32,153 bases of DNA from an uncultured Bacteroidales bacterium (lineage in GTDB: Bacteria > Bacteroidota > Bacteroidia > Bacteroidales > UBA932): positions 1 to 32,153 of the forward strand of contig CAJONC010000023.1 of the NCBI GenBank assembly GCA_905235675.1, given 5' to 3'. The notes beneath the pieces were generated by a model. It saw only the letters and a list, made by a program, of their open reading frames with translations. It did no database searches and was not told where the DNA came from. A program made the translations under genes and the position numbers. Position 1 is the stretch's first letter. Each line of letters begins with the position of its first letter. This document shows positions 6,517 through 16,248 of this stretch, piece by piece.

Positions 6517-9258
6517 TCAGAACAGCGTAGGTTCGAAAATCTCAGGCACATCCTCCGGAAGCCCCGCAGGCAAGGTAATCTCCCCGAGCGGAACCCCGAA
6601 ATCCTCATCTATCGGAATCTCAATCTCCACCGTCTCGATCTCCTGCGGCGGAAGATCATCCTCCGGCTTCACCAGCGGCTCCACGAACTCCACCTTCTTC
6701 ACAGTCTCGCGGTCGTGGCACTTCTTTCCCTTCGCGGAGATACCCTTCTTCCCTATCCACTCCTCCGCATCGATGCACTCAGGCTCCTTGTGGGCGGATT
6801 TACCTCCGAAAGTACACTTGTACTGCGGATGCTTGTCCTCGCTCAGCGCCACCAGATACGACTTGGGCGCATCCGAAATGAACAGCATCGGAGTATTGTT
6901 GCTCTCCACGAACGAAAAACGCTTGACGTAGAAAGTCTTCGCGCCGCCGTCGTAATAGAGGGCCGTATAAGTCTTGGCAGGATCGAACTTGCTGATGCTC
7001 AGCACATCGCCCTGATATTTGTTCACCAGATCGTAGGAAGTGGTGTAGAACGTACCGTTGCGGAAAATCGCGAGCACCTTGTCCTCGCCCTCGAACTGCC
7101 CCAGGTACAGTCCGCGCCCGTCCTCGTTCAGCTTCTGTATATCGCTGTCGTACCATATATCCTTGCCGGAAATCGTGGACACGCCCTTGCTCTTCAGGGT
7201 AATTTTGGCGATGGAATTCTTGCTCACCAGATTGCCCCTGGCCGTCTTGCTCTTGATTGCGAGCTCGGCGAAATTGTACTCCAGCGAAGTCTTCTTCAGT
7301 TTCGGCTTCGGCCGCAGGGCTATTCGCACAGTCTCCGCCTCGCCGTTATGGTTGGCGCTGAACCACATTATCTGCGAACCCGGAGCGCCCGTGGTGATGT
7401 CGTATTCCTTGTCGCGGGTGACCGAAGTGATGGCGAAGCGTTTGGCGTAGTACACCGACGACTTGCCCTCGCGGTAGATTACATTGTAAATGGTACGGTT
7501 GTCCCCGCGGTTGAAAAGCCCCACGTAGAGCAGGTCCTTCCCGAAGAAAGCCTTGTCCTCCACCTTAGTGATGCGGTACTTGCCGTCCTTGCCTATCACG
7601 ATTATCTCCGAAAGGTCGGAGCAGTCGCAGATGTAGGTGCCGCCGTCGTCGCGCTTGAGCCCTATTCCCACGAAGCCCTCGGCGAGATTCGCCTGCAGCT
7701 TGGCGTTGTTGTTGATGACCTTGGTGGCGGCGATGGTCTCGAAGCCCGTGAGCTCGGTCTGGCGCGGGAAAGCCTTGCCGTACTTGCTCTTGAGCCCCTT
7801 GAACCATGCGATGGTGTATGCGGTGATGCCCTCGATATTCTTCTTCACTTCCTCCATCTCCGCCTCTGTCTTCGCTATCTTCTCGTCCACCGCCTTCGCG
7901 TCGAACTTGGAAATCTTTCGCACCGGCTTCTCCACCAGGCGGTCGATGTCGTCCATTACAATCTCGCGCTTCACCTGATCCTGGTACTCGCACATCCTGA
8001 CAAGTATGGCGGCCTTCTGGTCCTCCCAGGTCGCATGCTTCTGCTCCTCGAGAATCTTGTATACCCCTTCTTCAAAGAAGATGCGTTCCAGCGAAGTGTA
8101 GTGCCAGTCGTCCTCGAGCTTTGCGAGGCGTATGCGGAGCTGGGCTTCGAGCAGGTCGCGGGTGTGGAAGGTGTCGTATTCGAGAATGTCGTGCACGCTC
8201 AGGAACTGCGGCTTGTTGTCCATGATAACGCAGGCGTTCGGCGTGATGTTGGTTTCGCAGTCGGTGAACGCGTAGAGGGCGTCTATGGTCTTGTCGGGCG
8301 ACACGTCCCCGGGCAGATGGATGAGGATGTTCACCTTGTCGGTAGTCATGTCCTCTATCTTCTTTATCTTTATCTTGCCCTTCTCCTTCGCTTTGAGGAT
8401 GGTGTCAATCAGCATGTGGGTGGTCTTCCCGTAAGGGATTTCGGTGATGGCGATGGTGCTCTTGTCTATCTTTTCGATACGGGCGCGCACCTTCACCGAA
8501 CCGCCCCTGCGGCCCTGATTGTATTTCGAGCAGTCGGCGAAGCCTCCGGTGGGGAAGTCGGGATAAATCTCGAAGGGCTTGCCTTCCAGAATCTTGACCG
8601 ATGCGTCGAGGAGCTCGTTGAAGTTGTGGGGGAGTATCTTGGATGCCATGCCTACGGCGATGCCCTCGGTGCCCTGGGCGAGCAGGAGGGGGAAGCGGAC
8701 GGGGAGCTCTACAGGTTCCTTGTTGCGTCCGTCGTAGGAATTCATCCAGTTGGTGATTTCAGGGTCGAAGACCACTTCCTTGGCGAATTTCGAAAGGCGA
8801 GCCTCGATGTAACGGGGCGCGGCGTTGGAATCTCCGGTGAGGATGTTGCCCCAGTTTCCCTGGCAGTCCACCGTCAGGTTTTTCTGCCCGAGCTGCACGA
8901 GGGCCCCGAGTATGGAGGCGTCGCCGTGGGGATGGAACTGCATGGCCTGGCCGACGATGTTAGCCACCTTGGTGTAGTTGCCGTCGTCCATGCGGTACAT
9001 CGCATGCAGCACCCGCCTCTGCACGGGTTTCAGGCCGTCCACTATATGGGGCACGGCACGCTCGAGTATCACGTAGGATGAGTAGTCGAGGAACCAGTCC
9101 TTGAACATCCCGGAGAGTTTGTATTTGTGGCTGTCGCTGTCCAGCAGCTTGCCGAACTTGCCGGAGGCTTCGGCGGATTCGTCGAGTACCTCTTCGGACT
9201 CTTCGTCAATCGTCTCCACGGGCTCTTCGCCAATAATGTCTTCGTAATCTTCGCTCAT
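6517..9258 (-). CDS. parC: DNA topoisomerase IV subunit A (GyrA/ParC family)
   Basis: The breakage-reunion subunit that decatenates chromosomes with ParE. The winged-helix core begins at about residue 45; HPHGD is at 109-113 and the catalytic R149-Y150 sit in AAPRYIEARLS. A coiled-coil segment near 440-470 is followed by degenerate beta-pinwheel blades, then a long acidic tail. The GyrA box of gyrases (QRRGGKG) is not evident, which supports ParC. The first 40 residues are strongly acidic. The start at 9258 (MSEDYEDII) is preferred because it is an ATG 4 bases after the era stop; an in-frame TTG at 9279 would overlap era. At the places of GyrA S83 and D87 the protein has A114 and G118. Confidence 0.93.
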   Translation of the reverse strand: MSEDYEDIIGEEPVETIDEESEEVLDESAEASGKFGKLLDSDSHKYKLSGMFKDWFLDYSSYVILERAVPHIVDGLKPVQRRVLHAMYRMDDGNYTKVANIVGQAMQFHPHGDASILGALVQLGQKNLTVDCQGNWGNILTGDSNAAPRYIEARLSKFAKEVVFDPEITNWMNSYDGRNKEPVELPVRFPLLLAQGTEGIAVGMASKILPHNFNELLDASVKILEGKPFEIYPDFPTGGFADCSKYNQGRRGGSVKVRARIEKIDKSTIAITEIPYGKTTHMLIDTILKAKEKGKIKIKKIEDMTTDKVNILIHLPGDVSPDKTIDALYAFTDCETNITPNACVIMDNKPQFLSVHDILEYDTFHTRDLLEAQLRIRLAKLEDDWHYTSLERIFFEEGVYKILEEQKHATWEDQKAAILVRMCEYQDQVKREIVMDDIDRLVEKPVRKISKFDAKAVDEKIAKTEAEMEEVKKNIEGITAYTIAWFKGLKSKYGKAFPRQTELTGFETIAATKVINNNAKLQANLAEGFVGIGLKRDDGGTYICDCSDLSEIIVIGKDGKYRITKVEDKAFFGKDLLYVGLFNRGDNRTIYNVIYREGKSSVYYAKRFAITSVTRDKEYDITTGAPGSQIMWFSANHNGEAETVRIALRPKPKLKKTSLEYNFAELAIKSKTARGNLVSKNSIAKITLKSKGVSTISGKDIWYDSDIQKLNEDGRGLYLGQFEGEDKVLAIFRNGTFYTTSYDLVNKYQGDVLSISKFDPAKTYTALYYDGGAKTFYVKRFSFVESNNTPMLFISDAPKSYLVALSEDKHPQYKCTFGGKSAHKEPECIDAEEWIGKKGISAKGKKCHDRETVKKVEFVEPLVKPEDDLPPQEIETVEIEIPIDEDFGVPLGEITLPAGLPEDVPEIFEPTLF

Positions 9259-9262
9259 GGTT

Positions 9263-10144
9263 TCAGTCTTCGTATCCAAATTTTCGCAATTCCCTGCGGG
9301 ACTCCCTCCAGTCGGGATCCACCTTCACCAGCAGTTGCAGGAACACCTTCTTCTGGAAGAAATCTTCCATTTCGATGCGGGCCTGGGTGCCGGTGCGCTT
9401 GAGGGCTGAACCGCCCTTGCCTATGAGTATGCCCTTCTGCGAGTCGCGCATCACGTAGATGATGGCGCTGATGTCGTAGCGCTCTTCGCCCTCCTTGAAC
9501 TGCTCTATCTCCACCTGGCAGCTGTAGGGAATTTCATCCTTGTAGTTGAGGAGTATTTTTTCGCGTATGATTTCCGACGCGAAGAAACGCAGGTTCCGGT
9601 CGGTAAAAGTGTCCTTGTCGTACCAGGGAGGGCTCACGGGCAGCCTTTCCACCACCGCATCGAGTATCGCCTGCATGCCGAAGTTCTCCCTGGCGGAGGC
9701 GGGGATGATGAGTGCGGCGGGCACCCTTTCGGCCCACCAGCCCATCAGCTGCTGCACCTTCTCCTGGTCGGAGATGTCTATCTTGTTTATGACGATGATG
9801 ACGGGGATGGCGAGGCGCGAGAGCTTGTCGACGTATTCCTGGTTCTTGTCGGGCTTCTCGACGGTGTCGGTCACGTAGAGTATGATGTCGGCATCGCCTA
9901 TGGCGGAGTCCACGAAGTTCATCATGTTCTCCTGCAGCCTGTACACCGGCTTGAGAATGCCGGGGGTGTCGGAGTAGACTATCTGCCAGTCTTCGCCATT
10001 CACTATGCCCATGATGCGGTGACGCGTGGTCTGGGCCTTGGCGGTGACTATGCAGAGCTTCTCGCCCACCATCGCGTTCATCAGGGTGGACTTGCCCACG
10101 TTGGGGTTGCCTATGATATTTACGAAACCGGACCTGTGCGCCAT
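9263..10144 (-). CDS. era: GTPase Era
   Basis: A ribosome-assembly GTPase that binds the 16S 3' end. The 293 residues have G1 GNPNVGKST (12-20), G2 region QTTRHR, G3 DTPG near 60, G4 NKID near 122, the SARE-type G5 (PASAREN), and a C-terminal KH domain with GKGG. The length is standard. Its start overlaps the rluB-like stop in TAATG (10142-10146), suggesting coupled translation, and parC follows 4 bases after its stop. Confidence 0.97.
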   Translation of the reverse strand: MAHRSGFVNIIGNPNVGKSTLMNAMVGEKLCIVTAKAQTTRHRIMGIVNGEDWQIVYSDTPGILKPVYRLQENMMNFVDSAIGDADIILYVTDTVEKPDKNQEYVDKLSRLAIPVIIVINKIDISDQEKVQQLMGWWAERVPAALIIPASARENFGMQAILDAVVERLPVSPPWYDKDTFTDRNLRFFASEIIREKILLNYKDEIPYSCQVEIEQFKEGEERYDISAIIYVMRDSQKGILIGKGGSALKRTGTQARIEMEDFFQKKVFLQLLVKVDPDWRESRRELRKFGYED

Positions 10145-11427
10145 TACACGTATGCCCCCATTTTAAGGATGTTCACTTCTCCTTCGGTGAGATATCTCCA
10201 CTCGCCCTTCTTCAGGCCCTTCTTGGTGAGGCCTGCGAAGTACACGCGGTCGAGGGTACGCACCTCGTTGCCCACGGCTTCGAAGATGCGGCGCACGACG
10301 CGGTTCTTGCCGGAGTGGATCTCGATGCCGAGTTTGCGCTTGTCGTCGGGGTCTATGTATTCGAGGGCGTCGGCGGCGATTACGCCGTCGCTGAGTTCGA
10401 CGCCTGAAAGTATCTGCTGGCGGGCCTCCTCGCTGAGGGGACGCGCAAGTATCACCTGGTATATCTTCTTCTTGTCGTAGGAAGGATGGGTGAGGCGTTC
10501 GGAAATCTCGCCGTCGTTGGTGAACATCAGTACGCCCGTTGTCGCCTTGTCCAGGCGGCCTACGGGGTAAACCCTTGTGTGGCAGCCCTTGAGCAGATCC
10601 ATGACGGTCTTTTCCGCATGGGGGTCGGATGCCGTGGTGACATAGCCGCGGGGCTTGTTCATCACTATGTAAACCTTGGCTTCACCCCTGAGGGTTTCGC
10701 CGTTGAACTTCACCACGTCGGTAAGTACGTTGACCTTGGTGCCGAGTTCCGTCACCACCACGTCGTTCACAGTAACCACTCCGGCCTGTATCATGGTGTC
10801 GGCCTCGCGGCGCGAGCAGACTCCCGAGTTTGCGATGAATTTGTTGAGGCGTATCTCCTCCTGCACGAGGTTGGGTGCGGAATCGAAGTCGGATACCGTC
10901 TTGACGGGGCTTTCCGCAATCATGCGGTTGATGCCCTCGTCGGAGGCTTTGTTGAAACTGTTGTTTTTGGAAGACTTGCTCCCGTAGGAAGGCTTTCTGC
11001 CGTAGCCGCCCTGACGCTTCTCGCCATAGCTCTTGCTGCTGTAACTGCGATGCTCTCCCTGGCTGCCGCTTCTGTGCTCTCCGTAGCCTTCGCCGCTTTT
11101 GGCATAGCCGCCCTGGCGCTTCTCGCCATAGCTCTTGCTGCCGTAACTGCGATGCTCTCCCTGGCCGCCGCTTCTGTGCTCTCCGTAGCCTTCGCCATTT
11201 TTGGCATAGCCGCCCTGGCGCCTGTCGCCGCCGTAGCTGCTTTTGTGCCTGTCGCTTCCGGAGGCGTAGCTTTTACCTCCGTTGCGATGTTCTCCATAGT
11301 TTTTGTGTCCTTCATAGTTGCTGCCGTGCCCCTCACCGTGCTTCTCGGCGGTGCTGTAGGCAGGCTTCGACGAAGCCGACGCCCTGCGGGGTCTCAGCTT
11401 CCGGCCATCTTTTGAAAATTCTGCCAT
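10144..11427 (-). CDS. RluB/RsuA-type pseudouridine synthase with a repetitive basic N-terminal extension
   Basis: Makes pseudouridine in rRNA, most likely 23S (RluB type). In the 427-residue form, an S4 RNA-binding domain lies at about 191-239 (LNKFIANSGVCSRREAD) and the catalytic aspartate is D293 in GRLDKATTG. The first 190 residues are a low-complexity region rich in Gly, Tyr, Ser, Lys, Arg and His, containing a 34-residue repeat (EKRQGGYAK, GEGYGEHRSG, EHRSY) in about 2.5 copies; the matching DNA period is 102 bp (11021-11240). The start at 11427 is chosen because it is an ATG preceded by AT-rich sequence; a GTG at 11460 is the only longer option. Long disordered extensions occur on Bacteroidota members of the family. 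Era is directly coupled downstream. Confidence 0.9.
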   Translation of the reverse strand: MAEFSKDGRKLRPRRASASSKPAYSTAEKHGEGHGSNYEGHKNYGEHRNGGKSYASGSDRHKSSYGGDRRQGGYAKNGEGYGEHRSGGQGEHRSYGSKSYGEKRQGGYAKSGEGYGEHRSGSQGEHRSYSSKSYGEKRQGGYGRKPSYGSKSSKNNSFNKASDEGINRMIAESPVKTVSDFDSAPNLVQEEIRLNKFIANSGVCSRREADTMIQAGVVTVNDVVVTELGTKVNVLTDVVKFNGETLRGEAKVYIVMNKPRGYVTTASDPHAEKTVMDLLKGCHTRVYPVGRLDKATTGVLMFTNDGEISERLTHPSYDKKKIYQVILARPLSEEARQQILSGVELSDGVIAADALEYIDPDDKRKLGIEIHSGKNRVVRRIFEAVGNEVRTLDRVYFAGLTKKGLKKGEWRYLTEGEVNILKMGAYV

Positions 11428-11476
11428 TTTGTGTGAAAATTTTACTGAGGAGCAACTCACGTCGTCCCTTCAGCGG

Positions 11477-12262
11477 TTACTTTAAGTTGAAAATGTATGT
11501 AATTGTTCCTTCCTGCATTGCAGGAGCGTCTATCTTCTGGTCGAAATGGGCTTTCATGGCTGCGGCGCGAGCCTCGGCCCAAAGTTTTGCGTTTGAAATC
11601 GTGGTACCGTCGGCACCCGCCTCGGCGCGCTTCACGTTGCCGTAGTTGTCCACCCATATCTTCACGACAACTCTGCCGCTTTCCTGGATGTCATAGGTGG
11701 GTTTGACAAGGGTTGACTTGTTTATCTTCCGCCCTTCCACATGGGCGTTCGCGGTACCTTCGGTCCTGGTGGTTTCGGTGTTGCCGGTGGCCTGCCCCGC
11801 CTTGAAGGTCTCGGAAGCCTCGCGGGCGTTGTGGGGCGCTGTCAGGGTAGTATCCTTCTTTGCCATGCCGGGGAAAGCGGCTCTCGGGTCGAGCTTGGGC
11901 TCTTCCTCGCGGGGAGGCTCGGGAGTTTCCACGTCGCCGAAGTCGTCCGGTTTTGCGGCGGGGGTGAGGTTCTGTGCAAGGCTTTGGTTGGGGGATTCGC
12001 TCTTCTGCACCAGTTCCACGTCCCTTTCCAGGTCGACATCCTCTCCCTGTGGCTCGCGGCCGTATTTGGGCTTGACCTCTACAATCTCCTCCTCCGAGAA
12101 GTCGAGAAGGAAGGAAGTTTCTTCCGGAGGGGGATAGATATAGTTGAGTCCGGTGAAGGATACTGTGCCGATGACCACTGCGTGGACCAGCACTGTAAGC
12201 ACTATCCCCGTAACGGTCGACCTGTCTTCGGTCTTTCTCCTTTCACGCAAATACTCTTTCAT
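11477..12262 (-). CDS. tonB: TonB-family energy transducer
   Basis: Carries energy from the inner-membrane ExbBD motor to outer-membrane TonB-dependent transporters. The 261 residues show a short basic cytoplasmic end, one membrane anchor (about 16-38, with H27 inside it), a periplasmic Pro/Glu-rich linker (45-175), and a C-terminal TonB-like domain (about 180-261) ending TITYIFNLK. exbD lies 6 bases upstream and exbB before it, which supports the assignment. The C-terminal domain also fits the TonB/TolA fold in general, so a Tol-type role in envelope integrity is the alternative. Confidence 0.88.
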   Translation of the reverse strand: MKEYLRERRKTEDRSTVTGIVLTVLVHAVVIGTVSFTGLNYIYPPPEETSFLLDFSEEEIVEVKPKYGREPQGEDVDLERDVELVQKSESPNQSLAQNLTPAAKPDDFGDVETPEPPREEEPKLDPRAAFPGMAKKDTTLTAPHNAREASETFKAGQATGNTETTRTEGTANAHVEGRKINKSTLVKPTYDIQESGRVVVKIWVDNYGNVKRAEAGADGTTISNAKLWAEARAAAMKAHFDQKIDAPAMQEGTITYIFNLK

Positions 12263-12268
12263 TTCCCT

Positions 12269-12682
12269 TTACTCCGGCTGTGTCGCCAGTATTACTTTGT
12301 AGTGGTTGCGTTTGGCGATGTTCATCACCTGCACTATCTCTCCTATGGGAACGCTCTCGTCGGAATAAATGCTGAAGGTAGGATCCTCCTCGTTCTGCAG
12401 CAGCCCGATGAGGTCGTCCTCCACCTGCTCCAGCCCGTTCTCGGCCAGTTCGTTGCCATTGATATGGTAGGTGTATTCCCCGTCTCCCCAGTCCTTGATG
12501 GAAACGCTCACTGTGGGCTTGGCGCTCACCTGCCCCGTGCTCTTGGGGAGCAGGAGCTTCAGGGCGTTGGGATTGATGAGCGTGGAAGTCACCAGGAAGA
12601 ATATGAGCAGCAGGAACACGATGTCGGTCATGCTCGACATCGAGAACGATGCGTCCGCCCTGGTTGTTCTCTTGATTGCCAT
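12269..12682 (-). CDS. exbD: ExbD/TolR biopolymer transport protein
   Basis: Part of the proton-driven ExbB-ExbD motor. The 137 residues have one N-terminal membrane helix with the proton-relay aspartate D20 in MTDIVFLLLIFF, followed by a small periplasmic domain. The start overlaps the exbB stop in TAATG (12680-12684). The ending in KVILATQPE is typical for the family. Confidence 0.93.
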   Translation of the reverse strand: MAIKRTTRADASFSMSSMTDIVFLLLIFFLVTSTLINPNALKLLLPKSTGQVSAKPTVSVSIKDWGDGEYTYHINGNELAENGLEQVEDDLIGLLQNEEDPTFSIYSDESVPIGEIVQVMNIAKRNHYKVILATQPE

Positions 12683-13407
12683 TATTCTTCGGATTTAGCT
12701 GTGGATTCGGTTTCGGGTTCGTTGAGCACGTCCATGAATGCGATGGTCGCGTTGTCGAGGCCTACCACCACGTCGTTGATGCGGGAAGTGAGGTAGTTGT
12801 ATGCGAAGTATGCGAGGATACCCACGAACAGACCTCCCACGGTGGTTACCATGGCTTCATAAATGCCTCCGGAAAGCAGGGTGATGTCGATGTTGTTGCC
12901 GGCGTTCGCCATGTTGAAGAACGCGCGAATCATTCCCATCACGGTGCCGAGGAATCCTATCATAGGGGCGCCTCCGGCGATGGATGCGAGTGCGGGAAGG
13001 CCTTTCTCAAGGCGGGCGACTTCAAGGTTGCCGGTGTTCTCCATGGCGCTCTGTATGTCGCTGAGAGGACGCCCGTTGCGTTCGAGGCCTTTCTCCACCA
13101 TCCTTGCCGCGGGGTTGTCGTACTTGCCGCAGAGGGTGATGGCGGATTTTATCTTTCCGTCGTGTATGTAGTCGCGGATGTCGTCCAGGAAGTTCTTGTC
13201 CACCTTGGATGCACGGTTGATCTGGACGAGTTTCTTTCCGAAGATATAAATTGCAATAATCGACAGGATGAGAAGGATTATCATTATCCATCCGCCTTTC
13301 TCCGCCATATCGATGAGCGAATAAGACATTTCCTGCGGAACAGGTACGGCCTGCACTGTTTCTTCGAAAGTGTCGGCCTGAAGTAAAGTGAAGAGCATAA
13401 TTCCCAT
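12682..13407 (-). CDS. exbB: MotA/TolQ/ExbB proton channel protein
   Basis: The pentameric inner-membrane part of the ExbBD motor. The 241 residues carry three membrane helices (about 39-57, 139-162, 184-206) and the family motif GFLGTVMGMIRAF (151-163), with the TT pair in AMVTTVGG (185-192) of the third helix. The large cytoplasmic loop lies between helices 1 and 2. It is the first gene of the exbB-exbD-tonB-rluB-era-parC-aroK-kinase run and has its own -7 box 16 bases upstream. Confidence 0.93.
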   Translation of the reverse strand: MGIMLFTLLQADTFEETVQAVPVPQEMSYSLIDMAEKGGWIMIILLILSIIAIYIFGKKLVQINRASKVDKNFLDDIRDYIHDGKIKSAITLCGKYDNPAARMVEKGLERNGRPLSDIQSAMENTGNLEVARLEKGLPALASIAGGAPMIGFLGTVMGMIRAFFNMANAGNNIDITLLSGGIYEAMVTTVGGLFVGILAYFAYNYLTSRINDVVVGLDNATIAFMDVLNEPETESTAKSEE

Positions 13408-13423
13408 AAATTACATTATCGCG

Positions 13424-13431
13424 CAAATATA
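13424..13431 (-). promoter_or_regulatory. -7 box for the exbB-led operon
   Basis: On the minus strand it reads TATATTTG, a perfect TAnnTTTG, ending 16 bases before the exbB ATG at 13407. No other clear promoter is seen in the tight gene run down to 5028. Confidence 0.65.
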
Positions 13432-13456
13432 ATCAAAAATTCTCAATGTAACTCCG

Positions 13457-14332
13457 CTAATATCTCACTTTGGAGAGGAAGAGGGCGTGGCCGGGGACGG
13501 ACTGCCCTGCGAGGCACCGGCGGGACGGCTGTGCGGGGAGCTCTTCCGCGGAGCGTTTTGCCGACGGCGTATCGGCGGGGAGGACCAGTCCGGCGAAGTT
13601 GTCTATGCTGCGTCTGCCTCGGCCTACTTCCAGCAGGGTGCCGACTGTCGCCCGCACCATGTTCCTAAGGAACCTGTCGGCGGAAATCCTGAAATACAGG
13701 TACGGAGAGTCCTGCGCAGAATCGGCCTGACCGGCATCGGCGGAAGCTGTCAGGCCGTTTGTCGACGGAATTACCGGCCCCATCAGGCTTACGTGGGTGG
13801 GGGTGTAGGGATGCCATGCAGCCTCATAGACAGTGCATACGGAGGTTTTGTTGTCGGCTCCCACCTTCTCGAAACAGGAGAAATCGTGCCTGCCGACCAG
13901 CAGCGCGGCAGCGCGGTTCATCGCGGCAACATCAAGTTCGGGAAAATCGTACAGCAGCGACCATGACGCCGCAAACGGGTCCTTCCCCCTGTGAAGGAAG
14001 TATGTGTATTCGCGCCTGACAGCATCGAAACGCGCATGGAAATCCGCCTTCTCCTCCTTCACTTCGAGCACTGCAATTTCTTCCGGTAAAATGGCATTTA
14101 ATTTGTAGCGGAACTGCTCTGCGCATAAGCCTTCGGGGCCGTCGAAACATGCCGTATAACCAATTGAATTTACGCCTGCATCCGTCCGCCCCGCCCCTGT
14201 TACGGGAATATCGCAGCCGAGCAGTTTGCCGAGGGCATCCTCGAGGCTGTCCTGCACCGAAGGGGCCGAGGGCTGTTTCTGCCACCCGCAGAAGCCTGCG
14301 CCGGAAAATGAAAACTTGATAGAATAACGCAT
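13457..14332 (-). CDS. truA: tRNA pseudouridine synthase A
   Basis: Makes pseudouridine at positions 38-40 of the tRNA anticodon stem. The start region MRYSIKFSFSGAGFCGWQ is typical, and the catalytic D51 lies in GAGRTDAGVNS. Later motifs include FHARFDAVRREYTY and RFLRNMVRATVGTLLEVGRG. The 291 residues are longer than many homologues owing to a low-complexity insert (about residues 195-215) and a Ser/Pro/Ala-rich stretch near the end. The start at 14332 is chosen over an upstream TTG-like extension because it matches the family start and lies just downstream of a -7 box. Confidence 0.93.
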   Translation of the reverse strand: MRYSIKFSFSGAGFCGWQKQPSAPSVQDSLEDALGKLLGCDIPVTGAGRTDAGVNSIGYTACFDGPEGLCAEQFRYKLNAILPEEIAVLEVKEEKADFHARFDAVRREYTYFLHRGKDPFAASWSLLYDFPELDVAAMNRAAALLVGRHDFSCFEKVGADNKTSVCTVYEAAWHPYTPTHVSLMGPVIPSTNGLTASADAGQADSAQDSPYLYFRISADRFLRNMVRATVGTLLEVGRGRRSIDNFAGLVLPADTPSAKRSAEELPAQPSRRCLAGQSVPGHALFLSKVRY

Positions 14333-14338
14333 AGATTG

Positions 14339-14346
14339 CAAAATTA
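14339..14346 (-). promoter_or_regulatory. -7 box of truA
   Basis: On the minus strand it reads TAATTTTG, which fits TAnnTTTG. Only six bases separate it from the ATG at 14332, so the transcript would start at or next to the start codon. Confidence 0.5.
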
Positions 14347-14355
14347 TCAAAATAT

Positions 14356-15348
<993 letters not shown>

Positions 15349-15366
15349 TGCCTGCAATGAAAAAGA

Positions 15367-16248
15367 ATGACGACTGAGGAAATGCTGAAGAAAGTCCGGA
15401 AGATAGAAATCCGGACCAAGGCTCTCTCGCACCAGATTTTCGCGGGAGAGTACCATTCCGCGTTCAAAGGGCGCGGCATGGCCTTCAGCGAAGTCCGCGA
15501 ATACCAGTATGGCGACGACGTCCGCAACATGGACCGGAACGTCACCGCCCGTATGAGCAGCCCCTATGTTAAAGTGTTCGAGGAAGAACGCGAACTCACG
15601 GTGGTGCTGCTGGTGGACGTCAGCCGTTCGGGCCTCTTCGGAACCAGGGCGGAAACCAAGCGCGAACGCCTCGCGGAGATAGCCGCAGTGCTGTCATACA
15701 GCGCCATCCTGAACAACGACAAGGTGGGTGCCCTTTTCTTCAGCGACAGGGTGGAAAAATTCATCCCTCCCGGAAAGGGCCGCAGCCATCTCCTCCACAT
15801 CATCAGGGAGATGCTGGAGCTCCAGCCCTCCTCCGACGGCACCGACATAGGCGCAGCCCTGCAGTTCCTCACCGGAGCGCTCAAGAAGAAGTGCACCGCC
15901 TTCCTGCTGAGCGACATGCTCGACGTGGACTCCGGCGGAAACCCCCGTTACGAAGACGCCCTCAAGATAGCCGCAGGCCGTCACGACCTATCCGTAATCA
16001 AGGTCTACGACCCTCGCGAAAGGGGGATAGTGCCAATGGGCCTGGTGCATATAAAAGACAGTGAAACAGGGCGTTCCGCCTGGGTTAACACCGACAGCCG
16101 GAAGATGCGTTCCGCTTATGCCGAATGGTTCTCCGACATCTCCCGCAAGGAGCAGCGCCTGTTCAACCGATACCATATAGACAACGTGGAAGTAGCCACC
16201 GACGCCGACTATGTGAAGGCGTTGCTGTCCCTGTTCTCGAAACGATGA
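15367..16248 (+). CDS. DUF58 von Willebrand A-like protein of the Bat operon
   Basis: 293 residues. The DUF58 signature GRGMAFSEVREYQYGDDVRNMDRNVTAR spans about 35-62. A vWA-like fold follows with a MIDAS-type DVSRS (84-88), so metal binding is likely. No signal peptide or membrane helix is visible, so it should be cytoplasmic, next to the MoxR ATPase that precedes it by 18 bases. Its stop overlaps the next start in ATGA (16245-16248). The molecular job of DUF58 proteins is not well known; a partner role for MoxR is usual. Confidence 0.9.
   Translation: MTTEEMLKKVRKIEIRTKALSHQIFAGEYHSAFKGRGMAFSEVREYQYGDDVRNMDRNVTARMSSPYVKVFEEERELTVVLLVDVSRSGLFGTRAETKRERLAEIAAVLSYSAILNNDKVGALFFSDRVEKFIPPGKGRSHLLHIIREMLELQPSSDGTDIGAALQFLTGALKKKCTAFLLSDMLDVDSGGNPRYEDALKIAAGRHDLSVIKVYDPRERGIVPMGLVHIKDSETGRSAWVNTDSRKMRSAYAEWFSDISRKEQRLFNRYHIDNVEVATDADYVKALLSLFSKR

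Noticed and set aside
6715..9081. Long open frame on the plus strand (788 codons)
   Set aside because: It is the antisense of parC, whose protein matches the family over its full length; the frame is open because of GC-rich codon use.
10486..11415. Hydrophobic repeat protein on the plus strand
   Set aside because: It mirrors the repeat-coding DNA of the pseudouridine synthase; the apparent Ala/Leu/Val repeats are the reverse reading of Gly/Tyr/Ser codons.
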